Of a DNA stretch of 64,000 nt, positions 43,806 through 56,539 are shown one piece after another. Source of the DNA: Episyrphus balteatus (taxonomy: Eukaryota; Arthropoda; Insecta; Diptera; Syrphidae); the NCBI RefSeq assembly GCF_945859705.1, contig NC_079136.1, positions 99,430,051-99,494,050 on the forward strand. Reading direction: 5' to 3'. The translations under genes and the position numbers were made by a program. Below the pieces are notes generated by a model, which made no database searches, was not told where the DNA came from, and saw only the letters and a program-made list of their open reading frames with translations. Position 1 is the first letter of the stretch. Each line of letters opens with the position of its first letter.

Positions 43806-44313
43806 ATAGAAACATCGGAAGTTAAATAACGTTTTATATTATGCGCTAGAAGCACATAACACAAAAAAGCTCATGCATGGATGCATTTTATTTCAAAATC
43901 AATTTAGTTTCAATTTAGAACGGAAATTGAGTCAAACGTTGAACAGGTGGTGGATGATGAAAGTATAGTAGAAGAAACGTAAGAGGGGATATTAATTGAG
44001 TTTTTCGATGCATTGGTTCACTAATACTTAGATTTTTTTTTTTTAATTTTCAATTTATTTTCTAGCTTCTTTTTTAGAATATTTTTTTAAATTAAGAAAA
44101 AATGAACCTTAAATTTTATTTCTATTACTATGTAGGAAATTGAATTTCATACTTTTCTGTTCTTTTTATACTTGAGAGTGTTTTTTTTTTTAATTATTTT
44201 TAAAGCATGCAAATCGCAGCGAAATGAATCTAATATTAAATTTCTTGAAAACTATCAGAATTATTATTTTTTATCAAATCCAAATTTCCGAATACTTTAA
44301 TTACCAACATATA
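43806..44313. other. No gene seen
   Basis: AT-rich spacer. Confidence 0.5.
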
Positions 44314-44809
44314 TGTCGTTTTCGATTGGAAACACTCAAGGATTCACTCATTCTGAAATCCAATAAAACAGTTTAAATCGCTTCCACTCAATTCATTTTT
44401 TTTTGTGTTTGTGTGTTTTTCTTTGAAATTTCATATGTCAAATATTAATATTAATTTATTTTTCTTTCAAAAAAAATCTTTAAAATTGTTCAAAAACGTT
44501 AATGCTGAAGAATTTAATGGTGAAGTTGGCTTCCAAAATATTTTAAGTAAATTTTAAAATTAATTAAAAAATTTATTTCGGAAAACAATAATTTATTTCA
44601 AAAAATAAAAAAAAAAAAATTGATTGAGTGATTAATTTGACTTTAAAATATTCATGTGTTAGTGCTTTTTGAGTGAATTCCGATTTTAAATCGAGAAGAG
44701 AATTTCTCTTCTGAGAAGCGTTTTGGCTGTCATATTCGTGTGAAGAAAACACTTTCAGAAGGCTTCTGAATAATTCCGGACGCTTCCGGAGAGCCAATCG
44801 AAAACGACA
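44314..44809. mobile_element. 496 bp inverted-repeat element
   Basis: Perfect 16 bp inverted ends: TGTCGTTTTCGATTGG at 44314-44329 and its complement at 44794-44809, flanked by ATA on both sides. Inside lie smaller palindromes (GAAGAGAATTTCTCTTC near 44695; TCCGGACGCTTCCGGA near 44776). The minus-strand 87-codon frame at 44573-44836 runs through the right part and out of it, so it is probably not a gene. Confidence 0.6.
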
Positions 44810-44837
44810 ATAGAAAATTTTAAATATCTGAAACAAA

Positions 44838-46714
44838 CAGAACTAATTTTCATTACCTAGATCTTTTTATGTTTATTATTAATTTTTAATCTATGAATCT
44901 TGTTCCCTAAAAGTTTTCTTTTCTAAAACTTGTATCTGGTAAATCTAGCTGTGCTTCCAGTTCAATTACAGAATTCACTAAAAAAAAAAAAAAAAAAAAC
45001 TTTTTCAACATATCTCCTTCTGCCAAATTAGGTTCCCCTGAATCACTAGAAAATTTTCATTAAAATTTTAATCTCTTGGCTTTTCGGAAGAAGTGCGAAG
45101 GAAAATCTTTCGAAGTGATAATCCGGGCATAAATTAATTGATTTTAATTAGATTTAACGCAACACTAATTCTCGTTAAACTAATTTCAGTTTAGAAACAA
45201 AAAGAAAAAACATTCTTTTTTGTTTGTGATAAAAAAAAACATTATTTTCGGAGTTAAAAAACAAAAATGAGAATAAATAATATCACTTTGCCACTCAATT
45301 CTTTGAATTCAGTGATGTCATCGATAAATCAATGACAGATATTGAACTGAATGCGAGGACAAACAAAAATATAAAAGCTAGCCATTTATCAAGGACTACA
45401 TAAATGGACAGAGTCCAGCAACAAAAATGTACAGAGTAAATGTTTTTCAATTAAAAACTTAAGCTCCGCGAGATTATTCGAAAATTGATGTCGTTTTGAA
45501 AGGGATTTTGTTTTCTGTTTATATTCGTGTTTGGTTTTGGTTTTAACGACATATTTTTATATTTTTGACAATAAATTGATATATTTTTATAATGGTCATT
45601 TTGGAAATTGTTGCTTTATGTTTTTTGTGTTTTTCTGTATAGAATTTTTTTTCATTTTGGTCAGGAATTAAATCAAAAATTAATATTCGAGTTTGTACTT
45701 ATGTATGGTTTGTGTATGATTAATGATAATTAAAACTTGTTCTCAGAATACAAGGTTTACAAGGAAATTTAAGCAATAACAAATATTTTTTCGCTCTAGT
45801 GGACAAGTATTTTGTTTTCTTTGTCTGTGTAGAAATAAAAATTTCCAGGATTTAATAAAAACCAACATAACGATGATGAAGAAAAAGTGGTCTGTTTGTC
45901 AGAAACAGTGCACGTTTTAGTTGCCTCAACTCTTGACTGGATGTCTTTATTTGGTACCTAAACGGACATATGATTTTTTTTGAATTTTCTAAGGCTATTT
46001 AATATGCTTTCCATTACAGTTGCGAGGTATTGGCATTTATTTGATACCTAGCGGATCTCCATTTTGAAGCAAAAAAAAAAAAAATCAAATCCTAGTTTGA
46101 AATCGTCTATATTTTGACAATATTGTGCCAAAATTTTAGTCGATTGGAATAAAATTTTTGAAGTTATGAGAATTTTTATTCTTCAGTGATGAAAGTTTTA
46201 TAGCAGTGTTCAAACTCATGATTTCAAAGTCGGTTTCCCTCAAAATTACTACTCTGATCCTTTTGAAAACTTTATTAGTAGGTACATATACAAAATTTTG
46301 TGACGGAATGTTGTAATTTTTTTTCAAATTTGCTAATAATTTTTATTTTACAATAAGAAATAAGCTTGGTCTTACGCTAAAAATCGCGTTTTTTCCTTCA
46401 AAGTTTTCCAAAAAAGGGAAAAATTGAAATTTTCAAAAAAAAAACTTCCCATTAATTGGGGAAAACTATTAGTTAACGAATGAATTTTGATTTCTCATGA
46501 TCCAGCAACAATATATGAGGAGCAGTGCAATTCAACTTCTGAAAAGATGATTCCATACTTTTATTTACCATTGATTTTAATAAAAACATTTTAACTGTGT
46601 CGTCAGAAAAAGCTCACGACAAAATGCCTTCTTAATGTAAATAAGTAAAAAAAAACTTCCAAAAATTCTTTTTCTGACTTTTAATTTTTTTCAGAAAATT
46701 CAGATTTTCATTCA
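44838..46714. other. No gene supported
   Basis: AT-rich non-coding DNA with homopolymer runs. A 63-codon minus frame at 46136-46327 has no support. Confidence 0.5.
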
Positions 46715-47700
46715 TTACTTGCGATATAGGTACTATAGGGCAAGTTTAGGATTCGTAAAAAAAATCGAACTCGAGATAACAATTTAACATGACATTACGA
46801 TGATGGAGAATTCCAAAAAAGTGGGTCCGGCAATTCTGTCTGTCTGTCTGTCTGTATGTAAGAACCTCGAGCTACAGCCTAAACTACTGAAGCGATTTTC
46901 TTCAAACTTGGTTTTGGGTGATTCCCTAGAGGAGAAATTTTTTTTTTTTTAGGACCAAAACTAACGGTACCTGTCAAATAACGGAAACAGAAAATTTGAT
47001 TTATTTCAAAAACGGCTCTAACGATTGTGATTAAAATTTTTCTGCTTACTGTTACAGATAAGAGCCTCCTTTGATAATTAAAAAAAAAAATTTTGCACCG
47101 TTATTAACGGTAGGTACCTGCCATAGAACGGTTTTTTGGATTTATGAATTTCTCAAAAACGACAAAACAGATTTCGACCAAATTTTTAATACAGAAACGT
47201 TTAAACAATCATTATTTAAAAAAAGTTTTAATTTTTAAAAAAACACATTTTTGGATTTTTAAAAAATATTTCAAAATTTTGTTTTGAAAAATCAATTTTT
47301 TGGAAACGAGTTGGTGAAAAATTTTGAAATTGTTTTTATGTGTAAATTAATTATATTTATTCAAAATTGCATATCAACTTTTTTTTTGAAAAATGTTAGA
47401 AAATTTTTATATATAAAAAATTATTTTTTTAAAAAACGGCTCTAACGATTTCCGAAAATTTTTTTCTAAAAATTTTTTTTTCTTCTAAAAATGGCATACT
47501 TAGTTCTTTGTAAAAGATCATTTAAAACGGCATTTAATTATTTATAAAAACAGATTTTATTTTTTTTTTCACCACTAACGAAATTCCGTGAAAATATCAA
47601 ATTTTAAATTTTCCCTTATTTTGTTCAATGAAAAACTTTAACATTAGAGTAACTTTTACCATAAGAGCAAGTACGTGTGACCCCAGACGTGCAATTTATT
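46715..47700 (+). repeat. RepA copy, full length
   Basis: Starts TTGCGATATAGGTACTATAG, ends ACGTGTGACCCCAGACGTGC. About 985 bp and co-linear with the 39726 copy, including the (GTCT)n array near 46835 and the AACGGCTCTAACGATTT segments. Confidence 0.85.
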
Positions 47701-48193
47701 TTTTAATAAATCGGTTTTAAGAGTTGGTTAATGATAGCTACCAAGTTATACGCTGTATAAGCTTGCTTCCATAAAGTGTTTATGTTCTTAACCACCATTT
47801 ATATTTTTGATCATCCAGAGTTTAAAAAAATTTTAAACTTGTGGCCAAAAGAGCCCTGCCTCCAAAAAATTAATTTTTTCAATTGTATTTTTTTCCATAG
47901 GCAAGGCATCCAATAATATATAATTATTGTCCACTCTTTGACTTTTTTATACAACTTTCTTTCAAATTTGAGGTTGAGGTAAAGTTGAAATTTTTCACAA
48001 GTTTTAAAATTTTTTTTTTTTATATTTTGACAGAATAAATTATTGAATGAAATGTTGCAAAATAGATTTTTTTTAACTAATAAAAATAATAGTATAATGA
48101 ATTACTTTGCCCAAAGGAAAAGGATACAAATTTATTCATAACTAGCTTTATTTCATTAACTCTATAAAAAACTAGATAGGAAATACTACACAC
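47701..48193. other. No gene seen
   Basis: AT-rich spacer. Confidence 0.5.
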
Positions 48194-48313
48194 CTGAATC
48201 CGCCTAGAAGGCAAAGTTAATCTCTCTTCGGTTGAATGTTTTTTTTTTTGTGGCTCAACAAAATTAATCTTCCGAAGAAAACTTCTTTCATTGTCACTCT
48301 CTTTTTTTGACAT
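48194..48313 (-). CDS. Candidate first coding exon, unrecognised
   Basis: From the ATG at 48313 the minus strand reads 40 codons (MSKKESDNERSFLRKINFVE, then a Lys/Arg/Ser-rich part ending SRRIQ), and ends CAG right before a donor-like GTGTGTAGTA. The frame is also open upstream of the ATG. Highly charged composition and the splice-like end are suggestive, but no partner exon was found in phase. Confidence 0.2.
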
Positions 48314-48989
48314 TTCAAGTTGACATAAATTTATTCTCTGGAGAATTATTTGTGATCCCCGAAAATGTTTCATCTTAATTTTATTTAATTTGATGTCAAA
48401 ACGTGATGTAGGATTGTGGCATATTTTATTCCCTGCTGGATTTTTGTTTTTCAATTAGTCAGCTTTTAGAACTATACCTACAAACATTGAGTACCTACAA
48501 ATGCATACTTCGGTTTAATTTTCTTTACCACAAGATTTTTGTGAAATGTTGTTTTACTTACATATTTATTAATTAAAACAATTATTATGTATGGAAACAC
48601 AAGAATTGAGTTCTTATGAAATTATTTTTTATGCTAAAGGATTTTAGGTTATTGCTAGCATTAGAGTAGGGAGTAATAAACGTGATGTTATCCAATGTAA
48701 GCAATATATGCGGGCATTCAAATTTATTGACTGTCATTTCCATTTTTATTTTAAAATATTTTTTTTTATAATAAAATTTTCAAAAAATTTCAAAATAAAA
48801 TCTGGTACCCCATTAAAAAGAAAATATTAAGCGACACCATACAAAATTCAATAAAATTCAATAGTTGATCCCTTTTCAAGAAATTGATTTAAAAAAAATT
48901 TAAACTTCCTTTTGAAATCCAAAAATGACTTTATTTTTAATTTTTCTTAATTTTAATATTATAGTTACTTAAACTTCTGTACAAATTGA

Positions 48990-49140
48990 AATCGGTCATG
49001 TCTTTAACGAAAACGTCAGACATCAATAAAACTGTTCTAAGGCAAATATCGTTCTCTATTGGTAATGTCATATGACTTTCTGAATCCTTAACTTGCCATA
49101 TAGCAAGTTCCTACATTATATCGCAAGTTTAGCTTGCAGC
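48990..49140 (-). repeat. RepA head fragment
   Basis: On the minus strand AACTTGCGATATAATGTAGG, then GGCAAGTTAAGGATTC and CATATGACATTACC follow the RepA head. Only the first ~150 bp are present. Confidence 0.5.
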
Positions 49141-49299
49141 TCTCACCTGGGCGGTATGTCAAGAAACCCTTGGTTCTGACGTTAGGTGCATTAACAGAAC
49201 CGAATTTGAGAATATACAAAGTATTAAACCTATACAAACTATCAAATTTTTGGCATATCTCTCAGTACAGAACATCTGTAAAGTTAATTAATCTATTTT

Positions 49300-50164
49300 C
49301 TAAAAATAAGTGAAGTGTATGCCATTGACATGACAACAAAAAATATAATTCAACACACATGTCGTCAAGTACATGAACTATCAATTCGCAGCTGATAAAA
49401 GTTTGCATTGTGGCAATTCATACAATCGGCTGGCCTCATTATTCACTAGAATGCGCTTTTTGCATTTTAATTTTTTTTTTTGTGATTGTCACCCGAATAC
49501 CTTCTCTACACTCTTTTTTAAGTGTTGATAATGCGTGCGATAAAAACGTGATTTTTTTTATACCAACCGATTATTATGAAAAAAATAATTATTCTATTTT
49601 TATACATCCAATTTGTTTCATACAATTATTCGATTTATATACTTATGCATGTTTTAACACCATTTTCATGGAATTGTATGTAATCATACAATGGAACACA
49701 AGAGTTTTGGGTTTGTAGTATATTTTTTTTTTTTTATATTTAAACTTCGTTTTTTTTTTTTTTATTTACCTATTTGTTTTAATTAATTTGGCTTATCAAG
49801 TTCAATAATCGAAATGAGAATAAGATTAATTGGAATTTGTTTTTTTTTTTTTCGTTGTTGGTTAACAATGCTTACATTATTTATTTATGCAATTATGCGT
49901 GTAATAACAAAGAGGTCGAATGTGAATAGTTAAGCTTTAAAGGGATTAATAACAGTTGCAATTAAACGATAAATTATTGACCATTCGTTAGTGATACCAA
50001 AAATTCCATTGATAATATAATCTACTTACATTTATTATACGATCTCAGCTTAGTATGTTTGTAGGTAAGAGAAGATGGGGCAGATTAATTTAAATTTTGA
50101 AACTACGATAAAAGGCTCAATTTCCCCTCCGTAAAATTTAAGGTTGTTGAAATTAAAATCAACT
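49300..50164. other. No gene supported
   Basis: AT-rich. A 102-codon plus-strand frame (49410-49718) is hydrophobic and homopolymer-driven. Confidence 0.5.
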
Positions 50165-50400
50165 CAGCGCCTCACTACTTTGGAACATGGAAATATGTAA
50201 ACGGAAGCATATAAAAACCTGAATTGAAGGAAAGTGGCGCAAATTCCATAAGTACCTTCGACAATTGTTTGGAAGCTGACGCGAAAGCCAGATCGGATTT
50301 CATAAATTGCTATTGATACGAGCCTGTTGCGGCTGGTGAATGGATTAGATACTGCTAAAAAGGTTATGGGATCGATTGAAATCCAAATTTGCATCCACAG
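50165..50400 (+). pseudogene. Possible copia-type gag relic
   Basis: The plus strand, allowing for stops and one frame change, reads FGTWKYVNGSI, KPELKESGANSISTFDNC, LEADAKARSDFINCY, EPVAAGEWIRYC. W-K-Y-V-x-G...KPE...(W)-x-x-x-D-x-K-A-x-S-x-I...T-A-x-E-x-W is the order of conserved words in Ty1/copia Gag (UBN2 type). The minus strand has a 76-codon open frame here that is probably a shadow. Base composition is less AT-rich than the flanks. Confidence 0.4.
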
Positions 50401-50913
50401 AATATTACAATCTATTACATGCGATATGCCTTTTTAAAAGGTTTAAATAAATAAAATGTGACTTTGATTATCGGTACTCTACAGTGTAATATCATCGCTA
50501 TTGCAATGTATCTCATCTTAACCGTTTTGCGTAGATTGAGCTTAATTTAAGCTGCCATTTATTTTTTTTTTTAATTTTTCTCTTCATTTTTAACCGTTTA
50601 GTGCTAAGTTGTGAGATAATTTAATTTTTCAGCTGGAGGTGAAATTTTTGAAAAAATTTAACCTAAATTTTGTAGGTAAAAAAAGCAATCTAGACCTGTA
50701 CTCTTATGAGTAGAAATTTTGTTCGAAATCGATTAGGCTCGCTGAACAAAATTAGTTCTCAGTACGCGATATGGGGGATAGCAACCTTATACCATCATAT
50801 TTTATTAAGTAGGTATGGAGGGATCTTTTGGTGTTTTGCAGATTAAGAAAATAGTACAATTTTACAATTATTTTAGTTGCAATAATATGTAAGTCATTTA
50901 CCTATAATTGCGT

Positions 50914-51364
50914 TAGTGGAAGTAGGGGCAAGACCGTCCCTTTAGTGCTTGATTGTCTTAAAAACTAATGAAAAACAACTTTTAATTAAAATAAAGTCTT
51001 TATTCATTAAGTTAATTGTTTAACGTAGGAACTCTCATTATTATAAAAAAAATTTTTTTTTTTTAATTGAACAAAAGAAAATAAGTTTTGAAAAAACATC
51101 TAACAAAAAACGGTCTTGCCCCCACATGGGGGTTAACAATACAACTCTTTTTTCACATGAACGATAACAATTTGATGAAAAATCACAAGATTTACCGTAA
51201 CACTTCGGCGTCTCCACCGAACTTGCTGAAACTTACAGACGTTATGGATCATGCAAAAATACACCTATTCTATATTGCAAGTGTCCCTAATTTTACTTTT
51301 TTTCATACACGATAGTACAAAAACGGTCCTGCCCCCATAGGCGGTCTTGCATCCACTTCCCCTA
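50914..51364. mobile_element. Tigger-derived MITE (deletion derivative)
   Basis: 451 bp between TA dinucleotides with the same inverted ends as the 12867 element (TAGTGGAAGTAGGGGCAAGA at the left). Its interior matches that element's two flanks (TTTATTCATTAAGTT; CACATGAACGATAACAATTT; TATATTGCAAGTGT) and lacks what corresponds to about 13090-13590, including the transposase C-terminus. Confidence 0.85.
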
Positions 51365-51431
51365 TATTAAAAAAATATATCATTGTATTGTTTATACCTA
51401 CTTATTTAAAACATTTTTTTCTTTTTTTCAG

Positions 51432-51454
51432 CATGAAAACGAGTCATTCGATTG
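51432..51454 (+). CDS. Candidate 23-base microexon
   Basis: A long pyrimidine tract and CAG (TTTTTTTCTTTTTTTCAG) end at 51431 and a perfect donor GTGAGTAT starts at 51455. In phase 0 the 23 bases read HENESFD plus TG of a Trp codon. Phase 0 entry fits the donor at 31298, and the split codon is completed as TGG by the first base of the candidate exon at 57803. It lies only 68 bases after a transposon end, so its acceptor tract could also be a chance T-run. Confidence 0.35.
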
Positions 51455-51539
51455 GTGAGTATCCAATATCACGTAATTAACAAAAAAAAATACGTATACG
51501 GTCAGTACCATAACCACGGTCAGTACATCTAGAGCTTTC

Positions 51540-52300
51540 TTGCTCCATTGTTTTGTTTTTTTTTTGTTTCTGTTTCGCTCCTTAAATAGACTGTTTTTTA
51601 GTCCCTTAGTCCTTCCCTTCGAAAAAAAACTTTATAACCGAAAAAATAATGTAATGTGTCCTCCACAAGAATGCATGTTTTTTTTTTTAAATCAAAATAA
51701 CTGCTATCAAGTCATTTACCGTAATAAACACATCGAGATTTTTGTAGTGATAGATCAATATGTTTTACACCGATATGATGGGATCATTCAAGGAACATAT
51801 GTACCGAAGACGAACAGGTGAAGTCTTCCCGACTTCACTCCAAATTAAAGTGCTCTCAAGAAAAAAAAAAAAAAAAAAATACCACGGTATTTATAAACTT
51901 TTGACCAATTTTAAAAATGCATGACGCTTTATAGACAGTTTATCTTTTTAGGAAAAATAAAAACATGACCTCTCCCCGCTATTTCGCGAACTTTTTGACG
52001 ATGCAAATAGATCTAAAATTCACTCGCCTTCCTAATTTTCTCAAGGACATAAATCACAACACAGCAAATGATGGGCCTTTTTGCCTACTACGTTGCTGGC
52101 TAGCCGCACAGCTTTTACAATCCGGGGCACCATACCATTATAGAATCCCTAAACGAATTAAATGTATTAAGCCCCATTTTCATATTTTTAAAATGCGGAA
52201 TATAAATAAGTTTAAAACTGCACTCCACGACATTCCAGCTTACAGGAGATCCTTTTAGGGCTTTTACAAACAGGGGCCCCAAAATATATATCAAGTTTTT
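51540..52300 (+). other. Two unrecognised ORFs
   Basis: Frames of 93 codons (51540-51821) and 97 codons (51965-52258; MTSPRYFANFLTMQIDLKF to PAYRRSF) lack recognisable domains or splice-supported borders. The second has fairly balanced composition (FCLLRCWLAAQLLQSGAPYH) and might be a transposon fragment. Confidence 0.2.
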
Positions 52301-52398
52301 TGAGACAAACAGACATATTTAAAGGTTGGGCAAACAATGTTCTATCATCTTTCCTTTTAGGGCCCCTAAATTAGGGGCTCAACAAATTAATATAACCG

Positions 52399-52522
52399 GG
52401 CGTATTCATAGTCGTTTTTAGACCCCAGTTTATATTAGACTGGGGTTTATCCAATGTTATTTGAAAAAGATAAACTCCGGTCTTTCTAAGAAGCAGCTTA
52501 GAAAGCGTCTATGAATATAGCC
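52399..52522. mobile_element. 124 bp MITE
   Basis: Ends GGCGTATTCATAGTCGTTTT and, in reverse complement from the right, GGCTATATTCATAGACGCTT. An internal GACCCCAGTTTATATTAGAC / ACTGGGG palindrome is also present. Non-coding. Ends with TATTCATAGACG are a known type among insect non-autonomous DNA transposons. Confidence 0.65.
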
Positions 52523-55500
52523 TAAAGTTCAATATAAGTTCAAGTGACCTCAACTCCAAAAATTTATAAAGCGTTTCGCCAAGGTACGACAGTGGTCATC
52601 AGTTAGATCTGTCGTACCCACTTAAAATAAAAATAATTTTAATAATTTTTTTATTATTTTTGTTATTTTTTCTTCGTTATTATAGCCTAAAGTGTTCATA
52701 ATAAATAAAATAATGGTCCAAATGAACAAATCATCAAAATTATTATCTTAAGTCTTACCTATGATTTATTATTTATTTGAAAATGCTGTTAGTTTGTTTC
52801 TTTAAATCTTTTTGATATTATAATATTTAAACGTGTATCAACATATTTTCTGTCACATTAATGATAAGTGCTCCTCCACAACATATAATTCTGCACGTGT
52901 GTAGCATTTTGACTTCGAATTATTCAAGGATATGTTTGTGTTTTACATGAGTTTTATTTTGAAGTGCTTCCATTGCCATAGATAATAAAAACATTCTCTT
53001 TCAAAATTAAGGATTTAATGATTTTGTTTCTAAAAATAAAATTCAGGGTATTTTTTGACTCACGACAAAGGACTGAAGGAGGCTTCAGAACCTTAAAGGT
53101 TGCTATAAGAACCCACCTATGATGACGATAAATGTACTTAACCGTTCATCCTCAGGCTTAACATGCTTCTACACACACACACTGCAGCCACTTGTTAGCT
53201 AGTAGGAATTTTTAAGGTTAAGCCCTAAAATTTTGTGTTTTGCTTTCTAGAAGAAAGGTATACGAATGACTATTGCTAAAGTAATGAATATGAATACAGA
53301 CCGAATTTAATTTTTTTTTGGTTGGCAGAGGGAAGATTATTATTCTTTGTGGTTTATTTTTCCTCCAGCTTGGATACTATAAATATTTTGTATTTTTTGT
53401 TTTTTAAGAAGAATGTAAACCATGGGAGGTCAACATTCTTTGGATCTCCCAAAATACAGGTCGTTTTTAGCTTAGCCATTTGATTTTAAATGACCACTGC
53501 TGGATTATCCATTAGACAGTAAAAAAGTCCTTTTGACTTCTGGACATTACGTCACTTACAATTAAAAGTCGTCATCATATAAAAGGAATTCAAAAAGATA
53601 TTTGGGATGTTTTGGATTTAAATATTTTTTGTTTGTTTTATTTATTAAATATTGTAAGAAAAAATGATTTGGATTGCCTCTGTGACGACAGCGCAGCGTA
53701 ATGCCTGCAGGGGTAAAGCGATACAAATTTAAATAATTTGAAAACAACTTCTAGGATAGAAGTATATATATTAATGTTATAGAAACTTAAACGTTGGAGT
53801 AATGTTACTTTTTTTGGAAATGTTTGTAAAACTACGAAAAAAGCTTCTTTGAAAAAGAACATTTTGAAATCCGTTGAAACATAACCGAAAAAGTCGGTTA
53901 TCGCTGTTCTCCAGCTGACTATTACTTTTTTTATGCCAAATATATTTATACGAAGTTTGCCATGAACGATATGAAAGGGCAGACAGTGTCAATAATTGTT
54001 TAACTCTGATAAGTTAATAAAGAATAGAACAAATTGTCAGTAAAAAAAAAAGTTCCACATACGCCGCAGTGACCCTCTAAATTACCTCAAAAATTAACTA
54101 AACCCATTTTTGGTTAAATACACATGGAAATGGCTCCAAACATATCCGTCGTTAAGAAAAACCTATAAATATTGTATACCTAATGTGAAATAAACCCAAG
54201 ATTTTCCTTTCCAATTTTATTTAAATATAAACAAACAATTAAATTTAATGACTATGTGTGAACTCATTGTTTTTTATAACCAGACCAATAACATCAGCTA
54301 TCAATAGCTTAGGGGGTTTTTATTTTAATTTATCATAATAATAACTTTTCAAAACTGGAAATTTATTTATTACATTAAAAGAACGCAAAAAATCCTAAAT
54401 ACGTAGGTATAATGACCATGATATTCACAAAAATATTTAAATCAATAGTTGGAATAATTAATAACTTTGATTTTTTTGATAATGATTTACGAGTTTTATG
54501 AAACAAATTGTAGTTTATTCTCGAAAATTGTTTTATTTTGAATAATTGGATGATATGGGTAGTTGAAAATGTACAAAAAAACCTGAGGTTTTACAAACTG
54601 TTTTGTTCAACCTGTAAAAAAACAATAATTTTCTTTGCATCGTCAATGAGTCATTGAACCTTTTCTATCCAAAAACACAAGGTTTAAGTTGAAATTTATT
54701 GAGATATAGTAAATTTTATGATATAAAAAGCAACTTAACTTTTAGTAAGTTTATAGAAAAAAAAGCCAGGTGACTATAGACAGTTTAAATAATAGCACGG
54801 CCAAAATGGAAAATATTGAAAAAACTTTTTTTTGCTTTTGAATGACCGATATCGATATTTAAACTTAATTTTTAATCTGAAATATTCTGCTCTGGAGCTA
54901 ATTGAAATTAAAGCTTTAAAGATGAAATGAAACAGTTCTTTTTCTATTTCTAAATGAGTTGATTAACAAGCATTCAATCAAAGACTTCATGACTAAGTAC
55001 AAGAAAATAAACTTCTTTCTTAAATTATGGTGGGTTTTTATATAGTTGCATGGGAAATTTAATAAAATGGCACAAATAAACGAAAAAACAACATTTATAA
55101 GCTTTAGTTCCTAAAACCTACTCATACTCATTTAAAATCCAAAATAAAAATAACCTTGGAAAACCGGTAAAGATTAAAAGGTTGAGAGGAACAAACTCTT
55201 AACCTAACTCCAAAACGAGTTAACCTAGACCTATTAGTTTAGTTAAAGAAAACTAACAAAACGAGATTACCTCAAACTATAGGCCTTTGAACTTTAAAAT
55301 AGATTATTTTGATTTTTCTTTACATTTTCTTTCAATTAAGTTTAGGTATTTGTTATTTTACATCAATATTTTTAAGTCGTAATTTCTTTCTTTTTTATTT
55401 ACAAATAGATTGTTTATCAAAACTCTTACTTTTTTAACAAAACAAGACATTTAAAATTTCCACTCATATTTTATGTGCATAAAATTACCGAAAATTAGCA

Positions 55501-56539
55501 AGTAAACACAAATCTTCAGTCGGAACAGCCGCTTTAAATTATACGATTCCTGTTTTTGTATTTTTTTTTTTTGTTTGCTAATTAATTTCTACAATATTAG
55601 ACTTAAACAAAAATAAGACATTGATCTTTGATTTTGAATCGTCATCATCGCTTATTTAAATCGTTTTACCAGTCTTATGGTAACGCACAGTGGTTCGATT
55701 TGTGTGGTGAAGTTGTCTTAAATCTATTAGATTTTATAAAATTTTCAGACGTGACATAGTAAATAATGAAATCGATACCTATATTAATTTTTTCTCCCAC
55801 AGCGACGCCCCCCATTTAGCAAATATTTCAATTTCAAATTTTAATCATCTCCAGAAAAGTTAAAGACTATGTGTTTTTTATGAGTTTTCTAAAACTAAGT
55901 CTTTTTAAGCGTTTTTGACTCAAAAGCTGTGTTTGAACCTATTTCTAGTTCAAGACTTCAAGTGAAGCCTCGATATCAAAAATTTTCTATTCATTTTCGT
56001 ACGTGCACCACTGTAAGACGAGCGAATCAATTAAAAAAAACTGGGAGTTTCCTCTGTGAATATTGATGACGTATAAAAGTCATGGTCACTCATTGGTCAA
56101 TGGCCAAATAAATATGTATTGATTTAATTGCTAAATACAATTTCCTCGACGACATTGAATAAAATATAGGTACTCTATTACATGTTTTAGAAAATTTAAT
56201 TTTATTCAATCAATTTATATTATAATCAATTCTATTGAAAATTTAATTTTGAATATAAAGTAATACTTTTTGTAAAAAGGTTATGTTAATTTTATGAAAA
56301 ATATTAAATATCACGTGAGTTTTCTATGTTTTTGGTTTGTTTATCTGCGTAATTTTAAAAGTATGACGTTCATTTGTTTATTTATAATTTATTTATTTTA
56401 TTGGAGGTTGAACCTTCTTCCTGGAAATAAGGTTTCCAGATTTTAGGCGCTCTAAGTTAAATATATTTAAAAAAGAGTAGGTAGATGGTTATACATGCAC
56501 AATGTCGCAATGCATACGGGTCATAAGAAAACTATTGAA
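52523..56539. other. No gene supported
   Basis: Four kilobases of AT-rich DNA. Overlapping minus-strand frames at 53562-53992 have no domain. A short inverted pair GGTACGACAG / CTGTCGTACC near 52585-52620 forms a hairpin. Confidence 0.5.

Noticed and set aside
50633..50675. Exon-like 43-mer (LEVKFLKKFNLNFV) with TTTTTCAG acceptor
   Set aside because: Poly-A-type donor GTAAAAAA; including it would break the phase of the 51432 microexon.
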